From: Scylla paramamosain
Lineage: Eukaryota; Arthropoda; Malacostraca; Decapoda; Portunidae
DNA length: 64,000 nucleotides
Direction: 5' to 3'
NCBI RefSeq assembly: GCF_035594125.1
Contig: NC_087163.1
Coordinates: forward strand, 12,434,001-12,498,000
Position 1 is the first letter of the stretch; each line of letters begins with the position of its first letter. The notes under the pieces are model-generated. The model did not search any database. It saw only the letters and a program-made list of their open reading frames with translations, and was not told where the DNA came from. Of this stretch, positions 53,759 to 64,000 are shown in pieces. The position numbers were made by a program, and so were the translations under genes.

Positions 53759-56638
53759 CTATTGATTGATGGCTCGCACCATGGTGGGAATCGGACTGAG
53801 TCTGTACCGGTCCGTACGTGGCGCCTTTAGGGGCGTTATCTTATTGTGGTGTCTGGTGGCACGGGTAGGGCGAGGCGCGTCAGGCGGCAGCATGTTTCTG
53901 AGACGTGGATGATTCAGAAGTCCCCTTCCAAACTTCTCTAGAGCCTCACTGTACCTGGTGGATAGTCTGGACAGCTTCAGGGTGTTCAGGGCTTCTTCAT
54001 AGGTGGTGTATGCAGGGCCAAGGATGACCCTGCACGCCCTTTTCTGCACACTCTCCAACTGTAGCTGTTGAGTTTGTGTGAGGGAGGAGGACCACGCTGG
54101 GGAGGCGTACATGAGTTTGGGGAGGATGAAAGTAAGATACACCCCCCTTAACTCATCTGTCGGCGTCCCCAGCGACCTGAGTCTGCGCAGCATGTACAGC
54201 CTGTAGGTAGCTGATCTTATGGTGCTGGTGACATGCTGCTTCCAGGTCAGCTGGTCGTCCACCGTGACTCCGAGGAGCTTGGCACATCGGACTACCTGGA
54301 GGGGGTGAGGGCCCACTGAGAGCTGGGGAGGGGGCACTGGTACAGAGGAGGTACAGAAATGCATCACCACAGTTTTGTTGTGGTTGATGGTCATCCTGCT
54401 CTCCTCCGTCCACGTCTGCAGGATCGCTTGCAGTGGCGAGTAGTCCGGGTTCTTGGTGGAAACTGGGACGCCCACGGTGCAGTCGTCCACATACTTCCAG
54501 CGATGGGGGGTGTCAGTGAGGGCGTCGTTAATGAGGAGGAGGAAGCATAGAGGACCCATCTTGGTCCCCTGGGGGACCCCACAAGTCAGCTGTTGGAAAG
54601 TAGAGACAGAGCCCTGATAGCGAACGGCCTGACGCCTCCCTGTGAGGAAGTCGGCTAGCCACGCTATCAGGTTAGGAGGGAGACCCAGACTCACTGCTTT
54701 GCTGATGACAACAGTGTGATCAACAAGATCAAAAGCCTTTTTGAAGACCACAAAAGCAACAGCTAGAGAGGTGTTTCGCTTGTCCAGGTGGCTGTGGATG
54801 AATTCAAGGAAGCTGGTCAGGTAATGGGAGGTGGAGGTGGCTTTAATATTTCCAAACTGTCTGATATCCACGGTATTACAAATTTTGGTGTAGGCCCAGT
54901 CATATACAAAATCTTCACAAATAAGGCTAGGGATGGGGATGATAGAGACTGGTCTGAGGTCATTGAGTGACTGTGGACTGGAGGTTTTGGGGATGAGGGT
55001 GACGTAAGATGTCTTCCAGTCCTCGGGGCAAGAGTGTTGGGAGAGTGAAGCGTTTATTATTGAGCATAGCGGTGTTGCTAGCTCTACAGCAAATTCCTTG
55101 TAAATTTTTATAGGAAGGTCAGTGGGTGTGGTGGATCTTGGTTTGAATTTGAGTATTCTCTTAAAAACATCCACCGCCTGGACACTGGGGGGATGAGAGG
55201 GGGCCGGAAGATAGGCAGGAAGCAGAGTGGTGTGGAGGGGAGGAAAGGTTTGACAGATAGCAGCAAAGTGATCGTTCATCTCCTGAGCCGCGAGAGTAGC
55301 AGGAAGGTGTGAGGTGCAAGGAAGAGACGAAGTATGCTTTTGTAGGCCACACAAAGCTTTGATCTTTGCGTACCACTGTCTGTTGTTGGTCAGCTTGAGG
55401 TGGTGTATCTTGTCTGGGTAATAGTTTGCCTTTGCATTCTTAATCTCCCTGATTACTCTGTTTCTTAGTTTCCTGTAAAGGACCGGGCAGGAGTGGAACG
55501 CCCAGGTCCGCTGACGCATGAGTCTTTTAATGCGGGGTGTCATCCAGGGAGCATCAGAAGGGTGCGTTGTGACGCTCTTGGTTGGGAAGTAGTGGTGGAA
55601 GGCCTCTGTGGTGGTGGTGACGTAATTCTGCCATTTTAAGTGGACGTCCTCCACATCCAGCACCTCGGTCCACGGGTGTTGTGTCACCCACTGCCCAAAC
55701 TCCCTCATGGCTGAGTCAGGCATGGAGCGGTGGGTCCTGGTGACGGCTGACCGGGAGGTCGAGGTGGTGGGTGTGGGTGACCACAGTATGGAGAGGTGGG
55801 TGCTCCGTTTGTGGGGCGAGTACTGCGGTTTGGGGGGCGAGTACTGCTGGCCCAGGTTTGTCAGTATAAGGTCGAGGATGGCTTGCTGGTGGGTGGGGAA
55901 GTCCACGACCTGGGTGAGGTGTAGCTGGTGTAAAATATCGTTGATATCTAATCTGTTAAAGTCCCCACAGATGACCAGTTTGGCGGCAGGATACTTCACC
56001 CTCAGGGCATCAGCAGTGTCGATGATGTGAGTGGCGAGTAACTGTCCTGTGGCGGCTCGTGGAGGGTGGTACACGACGCACACAATGATGGAGGCCGTGT
56101 TGCTGGGATGGCAGGGGGGCGTGACTCTCACCCACAGGGCCTCTACACCGGCCGGAATATCGACAGGGAGGTGTGAGGGGCTGAGGGAAGAGCGGCAGAA
56201 AACGGCCACTCCACCACCCCTGCGTCCTGACCGCAGGTGATGGTAGAGCTGGTAGCCCTGCATTGAGCACACCTCAGGAACAATCTGCCACGCCTCAGTA
56301 ACCGCCACAATGTCTGCACAAGTAGAACTCACCGTCACGATTAATTCGTCCATTTTGTTGGCTAAAGATGTTGCATTAAATAAGAGGAGGGAGGGGAAAC
56401 TGTACCAAATCCGAGGTACTTCAATGTGCCTGTATTCCTTCTTTCCTACCCTGCGGTCAACTCTGGCACTTGAGGTCACAACCTTGATGGGACGCACTTG
56501 TTTCCCTCCCCTCGACCCGCGGTTCCGAAATAGTTTCAGGGTCTTAAGGCACTTTATCACTTTGGGCGGCGGGTAACCTGATCCTCGCCTGCGACGTAGG
56601 AGGTAGTTGCGTTCGTACGTTTGCACTGGAGCACTCAT
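53759..56638 (-). CDS. Retrotransposon endonuclease/reverse transcriptase polyprotein, 959 aa, likely inactive
   Basis: Residues 1-80 are basic and unassigned (RRRR at 15-18). The APE-type endonuclease spans about 83-287: N88 in the first motif, E115 in TEAW, GDFN at 225-228, D256 in LDLILTN. The final motif reads S279-T280-H281 where this family normally has SDH. A linker follows. Reverse transcriptase spans about 545-760: LNDLRPVSI 558-566, motif A FVVFKKAFDLVDH 629-641, motif B GVPQGTKMGP 687-696, motif C YVDD 716-719. The C-terminal part has LLGVTVDDQLTWKQH 788-802 and LESVQKRACRVI 861-872, typical of CR1/L2/Jockey-like proteins. In motif A the first catalytic Asp, expected at 631, is Val (codon GTC, 54,748-54,746). 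The frame has no internal stop or frameshift. The chosen Met is the first in frame after the satellite junction. Function in an active relative: nick the target and copy element RNA there. Confidence 0.9.
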   Translation of the reverse strand: MSAPVQTYERNYLLRRRRGSGYPPPKVIKCLKTLKLFRNRGSRGGKQVRPIKVVTSSARVDRRVGKKEYRHIEVPRIWYSFPSLLLFNATSLANKMDELIVTVSSTCADIVAVTEAWQIVPEVCSMQGYQLYHHLRSGRRGGGVAVFCRSSLSPSHLPVDIPAGVEALWVRVTPPCHPSNTASIIVCVVYHPPRAATGQLLATHIIDTADALRVKYPAAKLVICGDFNRLDINDILHQLHLTQVVDFPTHQQAILDLILTNLGQQYSPPKPQYSPHKRSTHLSILWSPTPTTSTSRSAVTRTHRSMPDSAMREFGQWVTQHPWTEVLDVEDVHLKWQNYVTTTTEAFHHYFPTKSVTTHPSDAPWMTPRIKRLMRQRTWAFHSCPVLYRKLRNRVIREIKNAKANYYPDKIHHLKLTNNRQWYAKIKALCGLQKHTSSLPCTSHLPATLAAQEMNDHFAAICQTFPPLHTTLLPAYLPAPSHPPSVQAVDVFKRILKFKPRSTTPTDLPIKIYKEFAVELATPLCSIINASLSQHSCPEDWKTSYVTLIPKTSSPQSLNDLRPVSIIPIPSLICEDFVYDWAYTKICNTVDIRQFGNIKATSTSHYLTSFLEFIHSHLDKRNTSLAVAFVVFKKAFDLVDHTVVISKAVSLGLPPNLIAWLADFLTGRRQAVRYQGSVSTFQQLTCGVPQGTKMGPLCFLLLINDALTDTPHRWKYVDDCTVGVPVSTKNPDYSPLQAILQTWTEESRMTINHNKTVVMHFCTSSVPVPPPQLSVGPHPLQVVRCAKLLGVTVDDQLTWKQHVTSTIRSATYRLYMLRRLRSLGTPTDELRGVYLTFILPKLMYASPAWSSSLTQTQQLQLESVQKRACRVILGPAYTTYEEALNTLKLSRLSTRYSEALEKFGRGLLNHPRLRNMLPPDAPRPTRATRHHNKITPLKAPRTDRYRLSPIPTMVRAINQ
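55805..55846 (-). repeat. 21-bp tandem duplication within the endonuclease domain
   Basis: Two adjacent 21-bp units (55,826-55,846 and 55,805-55,825) differ at two positions and encode QYSPPKP and QYSPHKR, residues 265-278. They lie directly before the STH motif. The duplication is in frame and adds seven residues close to the expected catalytic SDH. Confidence 0.85.
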
Positions 56639-56685
56639 TGTTCTTTATGTGTCACCACTCACTCACTAAATGTGTTCACAAGTAC

Positions 56686-59600
56686 AGGTGGCTTTGCATA
56701 CACTTTAGGGTTTCGTACATAACAATCCGAAAAAACAGCTATAATTAACTTTTACGATAATGTTTTTTTTTCCACATAAATTCCCTGAATTGTGGCAGAA
56801 TTTTGGCATCTCGGTACCTATGAAGATGAATAACAAAAAAAAAAAAAAATCCCATTTTCTTATTTTTTATTTATTATTTTTTTTTTTCTAAACAGTGTTA
56901 TTTGTGGGTTTTAGCTTTTTGCTACTAAAGGAACTTAAAAATCACTCATAATAAACGTTTCTCGTAATGTTCTTTCGTTTCCCAAACATAAGGTTCTTTA
57001 CATGTATTTAAGCGTTTTTATAGATAAAACGATCAAAAACACTCAAAATACATGTATTTGGTAATATAATTCTGTTTCTCCATAAAAGTATTTTGCATGC
57101 GTTTTAGTGTTTTGGTACGTAAGGAGCTCAAAAACACTTAAAGGCAAGTTCTTGGTAAAATCTTGTTTTATTGCCATGTAATGTGATTACCCTGGCTTTT
57201 AGTGCTTTATTGCGTAACACGCTCAAAAACACTGAAAACACATGCAAAGCGTCCCATTTGAGGAAATCAAAGACCTTACCAGAAATCTGTCTTTTGAGTG
57301 TTTTTCAGCATGTTAGGCACCAAAACGATAAATAATAAGGAACACTCTATGTGGGAATCCAAAAAAAAAAATTACTAAAAACGTGTCTTTTCAGTGTTTT
57401 ACGTAGAAAAACGCTAAAACTGATACAAACCAAGCAATATCAAGAAGCAGAAAAACATTTAATAAAAATGTATATTTTGATTGTTTTTGAACTTGCTACC
57501 TACAAAAAAACGCGAAAATGGATACAAAGCACTCTATATTGGGAAACAAAGTGACATTGCGAGAAAAGTGTATAATGAATGTTTTATAATAAAAAAAAAA
57601 AACAAGGCAAATAACGCAAAAAACTCGTGTATATGCTGAAACTCATGGATAACACTCTTAATTGAGAAACAGAGCAACCTTACTAAATACGTGTCAAAAA
57701 CACTAAAAGGCAAGTTCTTCGTAAAAGTTGGTTTTATTCCCATGTAATGTGATTGCCTTGCTTTTTAGTGCTTTATTGCCTAACACGCTCAAAAACACCC
57801 AAGGACACTTTTCTGGTAATGTCATTTTTTTCCCATATAAAGCTAGTTTCGCATGGAATTTGGGGTTTTGGTAACTAAGAATGTAAAAAAAAAACACTCA
57901 AAATACACGCATTTAGTAAGGTTGTTCTGTAACTTGATTAAGAGTGTTATTCATGAGTTTCAGTATTTTGGTTTGTGTTTTTTGCCTTGTGATTCTGGTG
58001 AAACTATAAAATATTCATGATACTTTTTTCTCGTTATGTTAAACACTCATTATACACGTTTCTCGTTATGTCCTTTTTTTCCCTTATATAGAGTGCTTCG
58101 CATCCATATTCGCGTTTTTTTTTTATGTAACAAGCTCAAGAACACACAAAATATAGTTTTTAGGTAATGTTATTTTATTTCTTCATATTGGTCGGTTTGC
58201 ATCCATTTTAGCGTTTTTCTACGTAAATCTTTTAAAAGACACGTTTCCAGTAATTTTGTTTTGGATTTCCATATAGAGTGACTTTCATATTATTTATCGT
58301 TTTGGTGCCTAACATTCTTTTTGATGCCTTTTGCTTCCCAATATAGAGTGCTTTCCATCCATTTTCGCGTTTTTTGTAGGTAACAATTTCAAAAACACTC
58401 AAAATATACCTATTTCTTTATTTTGGTTGGTTTGCATCCGTTTTAGCGTTTTCTACGTAAAACACCGAAAAGACACGTTTTCAATCATTTTGTTTTGGAT
58501 TCCCATATAGACTGACTTCCTTGGGTTTTATCATGTTGGTTCCTAACATGCTGAAAAACACTCATAAGACAGTTTTCTGGCAAAGACGTTTAATTTGCCT
58601 ATATAGGTGGCTTTGCATGCAATTTAGAGGTTTGTTACATAACAGTCCGAAAAAAAACTTTAAATTTAACTTTTTTGATAATGTTCTTATTTCATATAAT
58701 TTCCTGAACTTTGCCCGAGTTTTGGCACCTCCTTACCTGTGAAGATGAATAGAAATGAAAAAAAATATCCTACTTTTTTTTTTTCTCAATAAAGAGTGTA
58801 ATTTGTGGCTTTTAGCTTTTTCGTACTAAATGAACTTAAAAACACTCATAATACACGTTTCTCGTAATGTCCTTTCCTTTCCAAAAAATAGGGTTCTTTG
58901 CATGTATTTAAGCGTTTTTATTGGTAACATGATCAAAAACACTCAAAATACATGTTTTGGTAATGTTATTCTGTTTCACCATAAAGTGTATTTTTCATGC
59001 ATTTTAGTGTTTTGGTATATAAGGAGCTCAAATACACTTAAAGGCAAGTTCTTGTTAAAAATTGTTTTTATTCCAGTGTAATGTGATTGCCCTCTTTTTT
59101 AGTGCTTTATTGCCTATCACGCTCAAAAACACTCAAAAGACACTTTTCTGGTAAAGTCATTTTTTTCCCACAAATCTATTTTCGCATGCAATTTGGGGTT
59201 TTGGTAACTAAGAATGTGAAAAGCACTCAAAATACACGCATTAATTAAGGTTGTTCTGTTTCTCAATTAGGAGTGTTATACACGAGTTTTAGCATCTAAG
59301 TATCTAGGAAACCTCTCCATATACACGAGATTTTGCGTTTTTTGCCTTGTTCTTTTGAACTATAAAACATTCATTATACACTTTTCTTGCAATATCCTTT
59401 TGTTTCGCAATATAGAGTGCTTTGCATCAATTTTCGCGTTTTTTGTAGGTAACAAGCTCAAAAACAATGAAAATATACCTTTTTAGTAACGTTTTTCTAT
59501 TTCTTGATATTGGTTGCTTTGCATCCGTTTCAGCGTTTTTCTACGTAAAACACTGAGAAGACACGTTTTCAGTAACTTTGCTTTGGATTCCCATATAGAG

Positions 59601-61860
59601 TGAGTTCCTTATTATTTATCGTTTTGGTGCCTAACATGCTAAAAAAAAAACACTCAAAACACAGATTTCTGGTAAGGTCGTTTAATTTCCTAATATAGGA
59701 GGCTTTGCATGCACTTTAGGGTTTGGTACATAACAGTCCGAAAAAAAAGCTGAAATTAACTTTTTTGATAATATTCTTTTATCATACGATTGCCCTGAAT
59801 TTTCCCAGAATTTTGGCATCTCGGTACTATGAAGATGAATAACAAAAAAAAAAAAAAAAAAAGTCCTATTTTTTTTTTTTTTTATTATTGATTTTCTAAA
59901 TAAAGAGTGTTATATGTGGGTTTTAGCTTTTTGGTACTTAAGGAACTTAAAAACACTTATAATACACATTTCTCGTAATGTCCTTTCGTTTCGCAAACAT
60001 AAGGTTCTTTGTATGTATTTAAGCGTTTTTATAGATAACATGATTAAAACCCTCAAAATATATGTTTTTGGTAATATTATTCTGTTTCTCCATTAAAGGT
60101 GTTTTGCATGCGTTTTAGGGTTTTGGTATGTGATGAGCTCAAAAACACTTAAAGGCAAGTCGTTTTTATTCCCATGTAATGTGATTACCCTGGTTTTTAG
60201 TGCTTTATTGCCTAACACGCTCAAAAACACTTAGCTAGTTTTGCATGGAATTTGGGGTTTTGGTAAGGTTGTTCTATTTCTTAATTAAAAGTGTTATTCA
60301 TGAGTTCCAGCATTTCGGTATGTAAGAAACTTTTCTAATACACACATTTCGTTTCGTTTCAAAATTAAAAGTGTTATTCATGAGTTTCAGCTTTTTAGTA
60401 TGTAATAAACTTCTTTATGTACACGAGTTTTTGAGCTTTTTACCTTGTGGTTCTTGTCAAACTATAAAACACTCATACACGTTTCTCGTAATGTCCTTTT
60501 CTTTGCCAATATAAAGTGCTTTCCATCCATTTTTGCATTTTTTGTAGGTAACAAGCTCAAAAACATATCAAAATATATCGTTTTAGCGTTTTTCTACGTA
60601 AATCACTGAAAAGACACATTTTCAGTAATATTGTTGAAATTGCTGAAAAACACTCAAAAGACAGGTTTCTGGTAAAGTCGTGTAATTTCCCCATATAGGT
60701 GGATTTGCATACACTTCAGGATTTGTACATAACTCCGGAAAAGCTAAAATTATTATTTTTTTGTTTTTTTTTTTACAAAATTTCCAGGAATTTCGAAAGA
60801 ATTTTGGCATCTCGGTACCTATGAAGATGAATAACAAAAAAAAAAAAAAAATAATTATCTCTATAAAGAGTGTTATTTGTGGGTTTTATCTTTTTGGTAC
60901 TTGAGGAACTTAAAAACACACATAATACACAATTTTCGTAATGTCCTTTTGTTATACAAACATAGGGTTCTTTACATGTATTTAAGCGTTTTTATAGGTT
61001 ACATGATCAAAAACACTCAAAATACATGTTTTGGTAATGTTATTATGTTTCTCCATAAAGGGTGTTTTGCATGCGTTTTAGCGATTTAGTATGTAAGGAG
61101 GTAGAAAACACTTAAAGGCAAGTTCTTCGTAAAATTGTTCTACTTTTTAGTGCTTTATTGCATATTACGCTCAAAAACACTAAAAAGACTCTTTTTTGGT
61201 ATTGTCATTTTTTTTTTCCCACATGAAGGTAGTTTCGCATGTAATTTTGCATTTTCATAACTAAGAATGTGAAAAACACTCGAAATACACAATTTGGTGA
61301 GGTAGTTCTGTTTATTGATTAAAAGTGTTATTCATGCATTTCATCATTTCGGTATGTAAGAAATTTCTCTATATACACGAGATTTTGCGTTTATTGCCTT
61401 GTGGTTCTTTTAAAACTATAAAACACTCATTATACACGTTTTTCGTAATGTCCTTTTGTTTCCTAATATAGGGTACTTTATATCCATTTTTGCATTTTTT
61501 GTTGGTAACAAGCTCAAAAACACTCAAAATATATTTTTTTGGTAACGTTATTCTATTTCCTCATATAGGTTGGTTTGCATCCGCTTGAGTGTTTTCTATG
61601 TAAAACACTGAAAAGACACGTTTTCACTAATTTTGTTTTGCATTCACATATTGACTGACTTCCATATTATTTATCGTTTTGGTGCCTAACATGCTAAAAA
61701 ACACTGAAAAGACAGGTTTCTGTTAAAATCGTTTAACTTCCCTATATAGGTGTCTTTGTATGCTATTTAGGGTTTGGTACATATGAATCCGAAAAAAAAG
61801 CTATAATTAACTTTTTTGGTAATGTTCTTTTTTCCACATAAATTCCCTGAATTTTGGCAG
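56686..61860 (+). repeat. Segment D2, right part: second copy of 12,666-17,950
   Basis: The satellite resumes within block M9. Landmarks near 56,807, 58,727, 59,818 and 60,808 pair with 12,788, 14,704, 15,810 and 16,897 of D1, once the 3.06-kb insertion is subtracted. D2 has lost about 90 bp near 60,235-60,265 that D1 keeps. Pairing with D1 ends where D1 flips strand (17,954); D2 continues forward through the landmark at about 61,869. No gene was recognised. Confidence 0.88.
57241..57694 (-). repeat. Inverted satellite insert, D2 partner of copy 2
   Basis: Reversed M9 to M5 with the same junctions as 13,226-13,665. Returns to forward at 'cactaaaaggcaagttcttc'. Confidence 0.85.
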
Positions 61861-64000
61861 AATTTTGGCATCTCGGTACCTATAAGGATGAATAACAAAA
61901 AAAAATCCCATTTTTTTTTGTTTATTTTTTTTCTAAATAAAGAGTGTTATTTGTGGGTTTTAGCTTTTAGGTACTAAAGGAACTTAAAAAGCATATATAA
62001 TACACGTTTCTCGTAATGTCCTTTCGATTCCCAAACATAAGGTTCTTTGCATGTATTTAAGCGTTTTTATAGATAATATGATCAAAAACACTTAAAATAC
62101 ATGTATTTGGTAATATTATTCTGTTTTTTCCATAAAATGTATTTTGCATGATTTTTTAGCGTTTTGGTATGTAAGGAGCTCAAAAACACTTGAAGGCAAG
62201 TTCTTGGTAAAATTTGGTTTTATTCCCATGTAATGTGATTGCCCTTCGTTTTAGTGCTTTATTTCGTAACACGCTCAAAAACACTCAAAAGACATGCAAG
62301 GCCTCGCATATGAAGAAATAAGAGACCTTACCAGAAAACGGTCTTTTGAGTGTTTTTCAGCATGTTAGGCACCAAAACGATAAATAATAAGGAACTCACT
62401 CTATGAGGGAATCCAAAAGAAAATTACTGAAAACGTGTCTTCTCAGTGTTTTACGTAAAACTGATGCAAACCAACCAATATCAAGAAGCAGAAAAACATT
62501 ACCAAAAATATATATTTTGAGTGTTTTTGAGCTTGTTACATACAAAAAAAAAAACACAAAATTGATAAAAAACACTGTATATTTGGAAACAAAGGGACAT
62601 TGCGAGAAAAGTGTATAATGAATGTTTTATAGTTCAAAAAAATCACAAGCCGAAAAACGCAAAAACTCGTGTATATGGAGAAGCTTCCTAGATACTAAAA
62701 TGCTGAAACTCATGAATAACACTCTTAATTGAGAAACAGAAAAACCTTACTAAATGCGTGTCAAAAACACTAAAAGGCAAGTTTTTCGTAAAAGTTGGTT
62801 TTATTCCCATGTAATGTGATTGCCCTGCTTTTTAGTGCTTTATTGCTTAACATGCTCAAAAACACTCAGACACTTTTCTGGTAATGTCATTTTTTTCCCA
62901 CATAAAGTTAGTTTCGCATGGAATTAGGGGTTTTGGTAACTAAGAATGTAAAAAAAGCACTCAAAATACACGCATTTAGTAAGGTAGTTCTGTTTCTCAA
63001 TTAAAAGTGTTATTCATGCATTTCAGCATTTTGGTATGTAAGAAACTTCTCTATATACACGAGTTTTTGCGTTTTTTGCCTTGTGGTTCGTGTGAAACTA
63101 TAAAATACCCATTATACACGTTTCTCGTAATGTTTTTTTGTTTCCCAATATAGAGTGCTTTCCATCCATTTTCGCATTTTTTCTAGGTAACAAGCTGAAA
63201 AAAACTCAAAATATATCTTTTTGGTAATGTTATTCTATTTCTTCATATTGGTTGGTTTGCATCCGTTTTAGCGTTTTTCTTCGTAAATGACTGAAAAGAC
63301 ACGTTTTTAGTAAAATTGTTGAAATTGCTGAAAAAAACACTCAAAAGACAGATTTCTGGTAAAGTCTTGTAATTTCCCCATATAGATTGCTTTGCATGCA
63401 CTTCTGGGTTTAGTACATAATTCCGGAAAAAAGCTAAATTTTTTTTTTATATGTCCTTTCGTTTCACAGACATAGGGTTCTTTGCATGTATTTAAGCGTT
63501 TTTATAGGTAACATGGACAAAAACATTCAAAATACATGTTTTTGGTAATGTTATTCTGTTTCTCCATAAAGGGTGTTTTGCATGCGTTTTAGCGTTTTGG
63601 TATGTAAGAAGTTAAACACACTTAAAGGCAATTTCTTCTTAAAAGTTAGTTTTATTCCTATATAATGTGATTATTCTGTTTTTTAGTGCATTGTTGCATA
63701 TCACGCTCAAAAACACTCAAAAGACACTTTTCTGATAATGTCATTTTTTTCCCACATAAAGCTAGTTTCGCATGTAATTTGGGATTTTCGTAACTAAGAA
63801 TGTGAAAAACACTCAAAATACACACATTTGGTAAGGTAGTTCTGTTTCTCAATTAAAAGTGTTATTCATGAGTTTTAACATTTTTTATGTAAGAAACTTC
63901 TGTATATATACGAGTTTTTGCGTTTTTTGTCTTGTGGTTCTTGTGAAACTATAAATTAATCATTATACACGTTTCTCTAAATGTCCTTTTGCTTCCCAAT
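61861..64000 (+). repeat. Forward HOR satellite to the end of the window
   Basis: One landmark near 61,869 ('cctataagg' variant, as at 10,211). After the inverted insert, 62,940-64,000 matches the reverse complement of about 19,100-20,200. Both share the 'gttcgtgtgaaac' variant and a unit in which the landmark and A/T tract are lost ('ttttatatgtcctttcg' near 63,450, against 19,700-19,730). No gene was recognised. Confidence 0.8.
62293..62761 (-). repeat. Inverted satellite insert, fifth long copy
   Basis: Reversed M9 to M5, starting 'catgcaaggcctcgcatatg' and ending before 'tcaaaaacactaaaaggcaa'. Its left part is closer to the short form at 10,600 ('gcctcgcatatga'), while its right end is that of the long form. 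It may therefore be the ancestral state from which the short form was cut. Confidence 0.8.

Larger units (their letters stand above)
53625..56685 (-). mobile_element. Non-LTR retrotransposon (APE-type, CR1/L2/Jockey-like), single copy
   Basis: A 3.06-kb insertion in satellite block M9, clearly richer in G+C than its surroundings. Read on the minus strand it has about 48 bp before the start codon, one 959-codon frame with endonuclease and reverse transcriptase, and about 98 bp of 3' region with AATAAA at 53,670-53,665. It ends in a (TTA)n tail. There is no LTR. The uninterrupted site is preserved at 12,661-12,670. No target duplication of 2 bp or more is visible: the left flank ends '...cttccctata(ta)' and the right resumes at 'aggtggc', which together rebuild the empty site. 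No separate ORF1 (gag-like) is present, so the element is either of a one-ORF family or 5'-truncated. The clade is inferred from domain order and motif style only. Confidence 0.92.

Noticed and set aside
54359..56576. Plus-strand and other-frame open frames of 60-107 codons inside the retrotransposon
   Set aside because: Shadows of the 959-codon minus-strand frame in GC-richer sequence.
40697..61860. D2 as an assembly duplicate of D1
   Set aside because: The copies differ by many substitutions, several indels (about 145, 90 and 38 bp) and the 3.06-kb insertion, so they are distinct loci.

Overview
The window is almost entirely non-coding, very AT-rich tandem satellite DNA from an animal nuclear genome, interrupted by one foreign insertion: a GC-richer non-LTR retrotransposon with a single 959-codon frame on the minus strand (53,759-56,638). 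No host gene, tRNA or rRNA was recognised. An arthropod, probably a decapod crustacean and perhaps a crab, is my best guess. This is inference: I recall RT proteins of this type from crab genomes, and long poly-d(TA) satellites are classical in crabs. No search was run.

The satellite is built from monomers of about 93-99 bp. They share a core (a TTTTGGTAc-TAA-like start, GCTCAAAAACACTCAAAA in the middle, GCATGCGTTTTAGCG-like end). Ten distinguishable blocks, here called M1-M10, form a higher-order repeat (HOR) of about 1.1 kb. Each full HOR carries one landmark, CATCTCGGTACCTATGAAG, followed by an A-run and then a T-run of variable length. Some HORs are shortened to about 0.55 kb, or lengthened by an inverted piece of about 0.44 kb.

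Layout: (1) 1-17,954, forward HORs (segment D1). (2) 17,955-24,133, left arm of a large imperfect inverted repeat, mostly reverse. (3) 24,134-31,666, spacer of divergent satellite monomers plus a reverse HOR block. (4) 31,667-38,299, right arm. (5) 38,300-40,696, forward HORs. (6) 40,697-61,860, segment D2, a collinear second copy of D1 offset by about 40.7 kb, holding the retrotransposon at 53,625-56,685. (7) 61,861-64,000, forward HORs whose last ~1 kb is the reverse complement of part of the left arm.

The history can be partly ordered. HOR formation and the inverted inserts came before the D1/D2 duplication, because both copies share them. The retrotransposon came after it, because D1 keeps the empty target at 12,661-12,670. 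The retrotransposon frame is uninterrupted, but the first catalytic aspartate of reverse transcriptase motif A is replaced by valine, and the last endonuclease motif reads STH rather than SDH. This copy is therefore probably inactive despite looking open.
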